The position numbers and the translations under genes are program-made. A stretch of DNA of 24,433 nucleotides from JAXGTD01 sp040775095 (GTDB lineage: Bacteria > Pseudomonadota > Gammaproteobacteria > Chromatiales > Chromatiaceae). Under the pieces are notes generated by a model. That model was not told the DNA's origin. It saw nothing but the letters and a program-made list of their open reading frames with translations, and did no database searches. The stretch lies in assembly GCA_040775095.1 (NCBI GenBank), contig JAXGTD010000055.1, positions 1-24,433 of the forward strand, read 5' to 3'. Positions 22,787-24,433 of the stretch are shown here, one piece after another (positions within the stretch are counted from its first letter, which is position 1; every line of letters starts with the position of its first letter).

Positions 22787-22823
22787 GCCGGCGGTGCTTC
22801 GCATCCTCTGGCACCGCGCCGGC
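22787..22823. terminator. Stem-loop between convergent nhaR-like and adaptor genes
   Basis: GCCGGCGGTGC (22787-22797) pairs with GCACCG-CG-CCGGC (22811-22823), 11 base pairs with a two-base bulge and a 13-base loop. It lies 17 bases after the regulator stop and before the end of the convergent adaptor gene. No T-run follows. Confidence 0.45.
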
Positions 22824-22941
22824 CGGATCAAGACACCGGCTTACCTGAAATGCCGATCGGGCGCCTTCCCGGCCGGCCATGAGCGCGCACCAAAGACAAC
22901 GGGTTCCGAATGCCCGTTTTCGGTTACTGCGGGGGCGACAC

Positions 22942-24324
22942 TCATCCCCGCGGCGCCACCCTGGTACCATCAACCAGGGTATTGGGCGGCGCACTGATGA
23001 TCAGATCCCCTTGCTTCAGTCCGCCGGTCACCTGCACCTGATTCGGGTTGCCAAGACCGAGCCGCACCGGGGTTGCCACGGCCCTGCCCGCCACGATCCT
23101 GTAGAGCTGCCAGCCGGCGCCCGGGTGCTGGCTCCCCGGCGGGGCATCTGCTCGAAACAGGGCCAGGCGCGGTACGATCAGCGCGTCGCTCGCCTCATCG
23201 GTGTAGATCCGCACCTGCACGCGAAAGTCGACGCCGAGCTGCGAGCCCCCCGCCCGTACCCGGTCGAGCTCACCGCCAGCGAATGCGATCTCCACCGCCA
23301 CGCGCTGCTGATCGACCCCCAGGGACGAGACCTTGGTGAAGGCCCGCGGGTGCACCCGTACGACCCGGCCCTTGACCGGCTCGTCGCCGATGGCAGGGCC
23401 GAAGATGTCCACCGCGTCGCCGGGCCGGATGCGGGTCGCATCCTGGCTCAGCACATCCACCGTCACCTGCAGCGCGGTGGGATCACCGATGCGCAGCAAC
23501 TCGGCACCCGCCGGCAACACCTGTTCGTTCTGAACGGCACGCGTCAGAACCAGACCAGCCACCGGCGCCTTGATGTCCGCGCGCTCGCGGTTGCGCCGGG
23601 CCTGTACCAGCCGCGCCGACGCCCCCTCGCGCTGGGTGACCAACACCGCCGCCTTCAGCGTCTTCAGGTCCAGATAGTCCAGCACATACTTCGGACCCAG
23701 CTCGAAGATCTGCTTGATCGCCAGCACGATCTGGTGGTTCAGCCGACTCACCGCCAGGTCCACGGCGGCCTGCGAGCTGCTGGTCTTGGCGCGCCTGTAT
23801 TGTTCGTCGGCCACGGCCCCCTGGTTCTTGAGCTTCTGCTCGGCCTCCTGCCACCAGGACGCGAAGGCGGCGTGCTCCTGATTTGCCTTGATCACCTCCT
23901 GGGCCGACACCCCGAGGGTGTCGATGGTCTCGACCCAGCGCCTGGCCTCGTCGAGGGCCGTATTGGCGATGGCGTTGTCGTGCAGGACACTCAGCTCGGC
24001 CTCGACCTGATCGAGCCCCGCCTGGGCGATCTGCACCGCGGTGTCGAGATCGCCACGGTCGAGCCGCGCGACCACCTCGCCGGCCTCGACCCGGCTGCCG
24101 GGCTCGATGGCGATGGGCTCGATGCGACCATCCACGGGCATCGTCAACCGATACAGGCGCGGCAGGGTCGTCTTTGCCCGCTCCTCGACGTAGCTGCGAA
24201 TCCTTCCGGACTGGACAACGGCGGTGTCGACCGCGACACCAGGCCCGAGCATCGCATAGGCGGCATAGCCACCGATTGACAGCATCAGCAGCAGAGTCGT
24301 CACCCAGATCTTCGCACGGTTCAT
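22942..24324 (-). CDS. HlyD/MacA-like periplasmic adaptor protein
   Basis: This is a membrane-fusion protein that should bridge an inner-membrane transporter to an outer-membrane channel. The 460-residue product has an N-terminal anchor (about 7-28). The first lipoyl half follows (TMPVDGRIEPIAIEPGSRVE, AGEVVARLDRGDLD). A long alpha-helical hairpin (about 95-260) includes QAGLDQVEAELSVLHDNA and YRRAKTSSSQAAVDLAVSRL. Then come the second lipoyl half (RADIKAPVAGLVLTRAVQNE, LPAGAELLRIGD) and beta-barrel and membrane-proximal parts to the C-terminus (LGLGNPNQVQVTGGLKQGDL). The start is ATG 24324 with GCGAGG about 8 bases before it. It follows the end of an FtsX-like permease gene by 31 bp on the same strand, so an ABC efflux operon is likely. 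The substrate is not evident. Confidence 0.9.
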   Translation of the reverse strand: MNRAKIWVTTLLLMLSIGGYAAYAMLGPGVAVDTAVVQSGRIRSYVEERAKTTLPRLYRLTMPVDGRIEPIAIEPGSRVEAGEVVARLDRGDLDTAVQIAQAGLDQVEAELSVLHDNAIANTALDEARRWVETIDTLGVSAQEVIKANQEHAAFASWWQEAEQKLKNQGAVADEQYRRAKTSSSQAAVDLAVSRLNHQIVLAIKQIFELGPKYVLDYLDLKTLKAAVLVTQREGASARLVQARRNRERADIKAPVAGLVLTRAVQNEQVLPAGAELLRIGDPTALQVTVDVLSQDATRIRPGDAVDIFGPAIGDEPVKGRVVRVHPRAFTKVSSLGVDQQRVAVEIAFAGGELDRVRAGGSQLGVDFRVQVRIYTDEASDALIVPRLALFRADAPPGSQHPGAGWQLYRIVAGRAVATPVRLGLGNPNQVQVTGGLKQGDLIISAPPNTLVDGTRVAPRG

Positions 24325-24355
24325 GATGGTTGCCTCGCCATTTCGACGCCCTCGC

Positions 24356-24433
24356 TCACTCCTTCATGCTCAGGGCCTCGTTCCAATTCATCCGGTTGAT
24401 CTCGCGCTGTACGACGAGCTGCGCGATCAGAAC
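24356..24433 (-). CDS. FtsX-like ABC transporter permease, last 25 codons (truncated by window edge)
   Basis: Reading from the window edge on the minus strand, an open frame of 25 codons ends in TGA at 24358-24356. It encodes LIAQLVVQREINRMNWNEAL and then SMKE. The final hydrophobic residues, a basic R-E-I-x-R-M and an EALSxKE end are typical of FtsX/MacB-type permeases, whose last segment ends with R-x-x-x-x-x-EALR-E. Only the C-terminus is visible, so the family is judged from a short tail and from the adjacent adaptor gene. Confidence 0.6.
   Translation of the reverse strand, partial: VLIAQLVVQREINRMNWNEALSMKE

Overview
This is a GC-rich window (roughly mid-60s percent by eye) that reads as chromosomal DNA of a gammaproteobacterium. 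The gene set (Bat operon tail, CysC, SLC13 and NhaD-like permeases, Kef-type antiporter, TerC, HtpX, NhaR-like regulator) and the intergenic repeats resemble Chromatiales/Ectothiorhodospiraceae-type sulfur or halophilic bacteria. That placement is an inference from gene content, not from a database search. About 12 intact protein genes, two edge-truncated genes, one tRNA and several gene remnants are supported.

Layout. Positions 1-3077 hold the end of a Bat (aerotolerance-type) operon: the low-complexity C-terminus of a BatB/BatC-like VWA-TPR protein, overlapping batD. A large secreted protein of unknown function follows (3139-5208). Then come a DUF2189 membrane protein (minus) and a YqaA-family membrane protein (plus). 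From 7.1 to 12.2 kb is a transport block. cysC (APS kinase) diverges from an SLC13 permease carrying two RCK_C domains, and an ArsB/NhaD-type permease is followed by a CBS-domain protein in one minus-strand operon. A SAM methyltransferase (minus) and tRNA-Ser(GGA) come next.

From 13.7 to about 18.7 kb is an accessory patch behind the tRNA. It holds an orphan zinc-ribbon protein, an IS630-type transposase remnant with an internal in-frame deletion, a complete MntA-HepT toxin-antitoxin pair, one clear type I restriction (HsdR) C-terminal remnant and one doubtful one, and a Kef-type K+/H+ antiporter between those two. The rest is TerC, an htpX-DUF2076 operon with ATGA coupling, a divergent NhaR-like LysR regulator, and an HlyD/MacA-like adaptor behind the last codons of an FtsX-like ABC permease.

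How the genes work together. Ion handling dominates: two anion/Na+ permeases, a K+/H+ antiporter, TerC and an NhaR-like regulator. This suits an organism facing salt or pH stress. Membrane and periplasm quality control (HtpX, Bat) and efflux (HlyD/FtsX) are the other themes. The most notable non-genic signal is a roughly 100-bp intergenic repeat family: two tandem copies near 5.2-5.5 kb and an inverted copy near 19.9 kb. A REP/BIME-like 24-bp inverted repeat lies at 18.77-18.83 kb. I found no complete new defence system. The best candidates for follow-up are the tRNA-adjacent island, the secreted cysteine-module protein and the repeat family.
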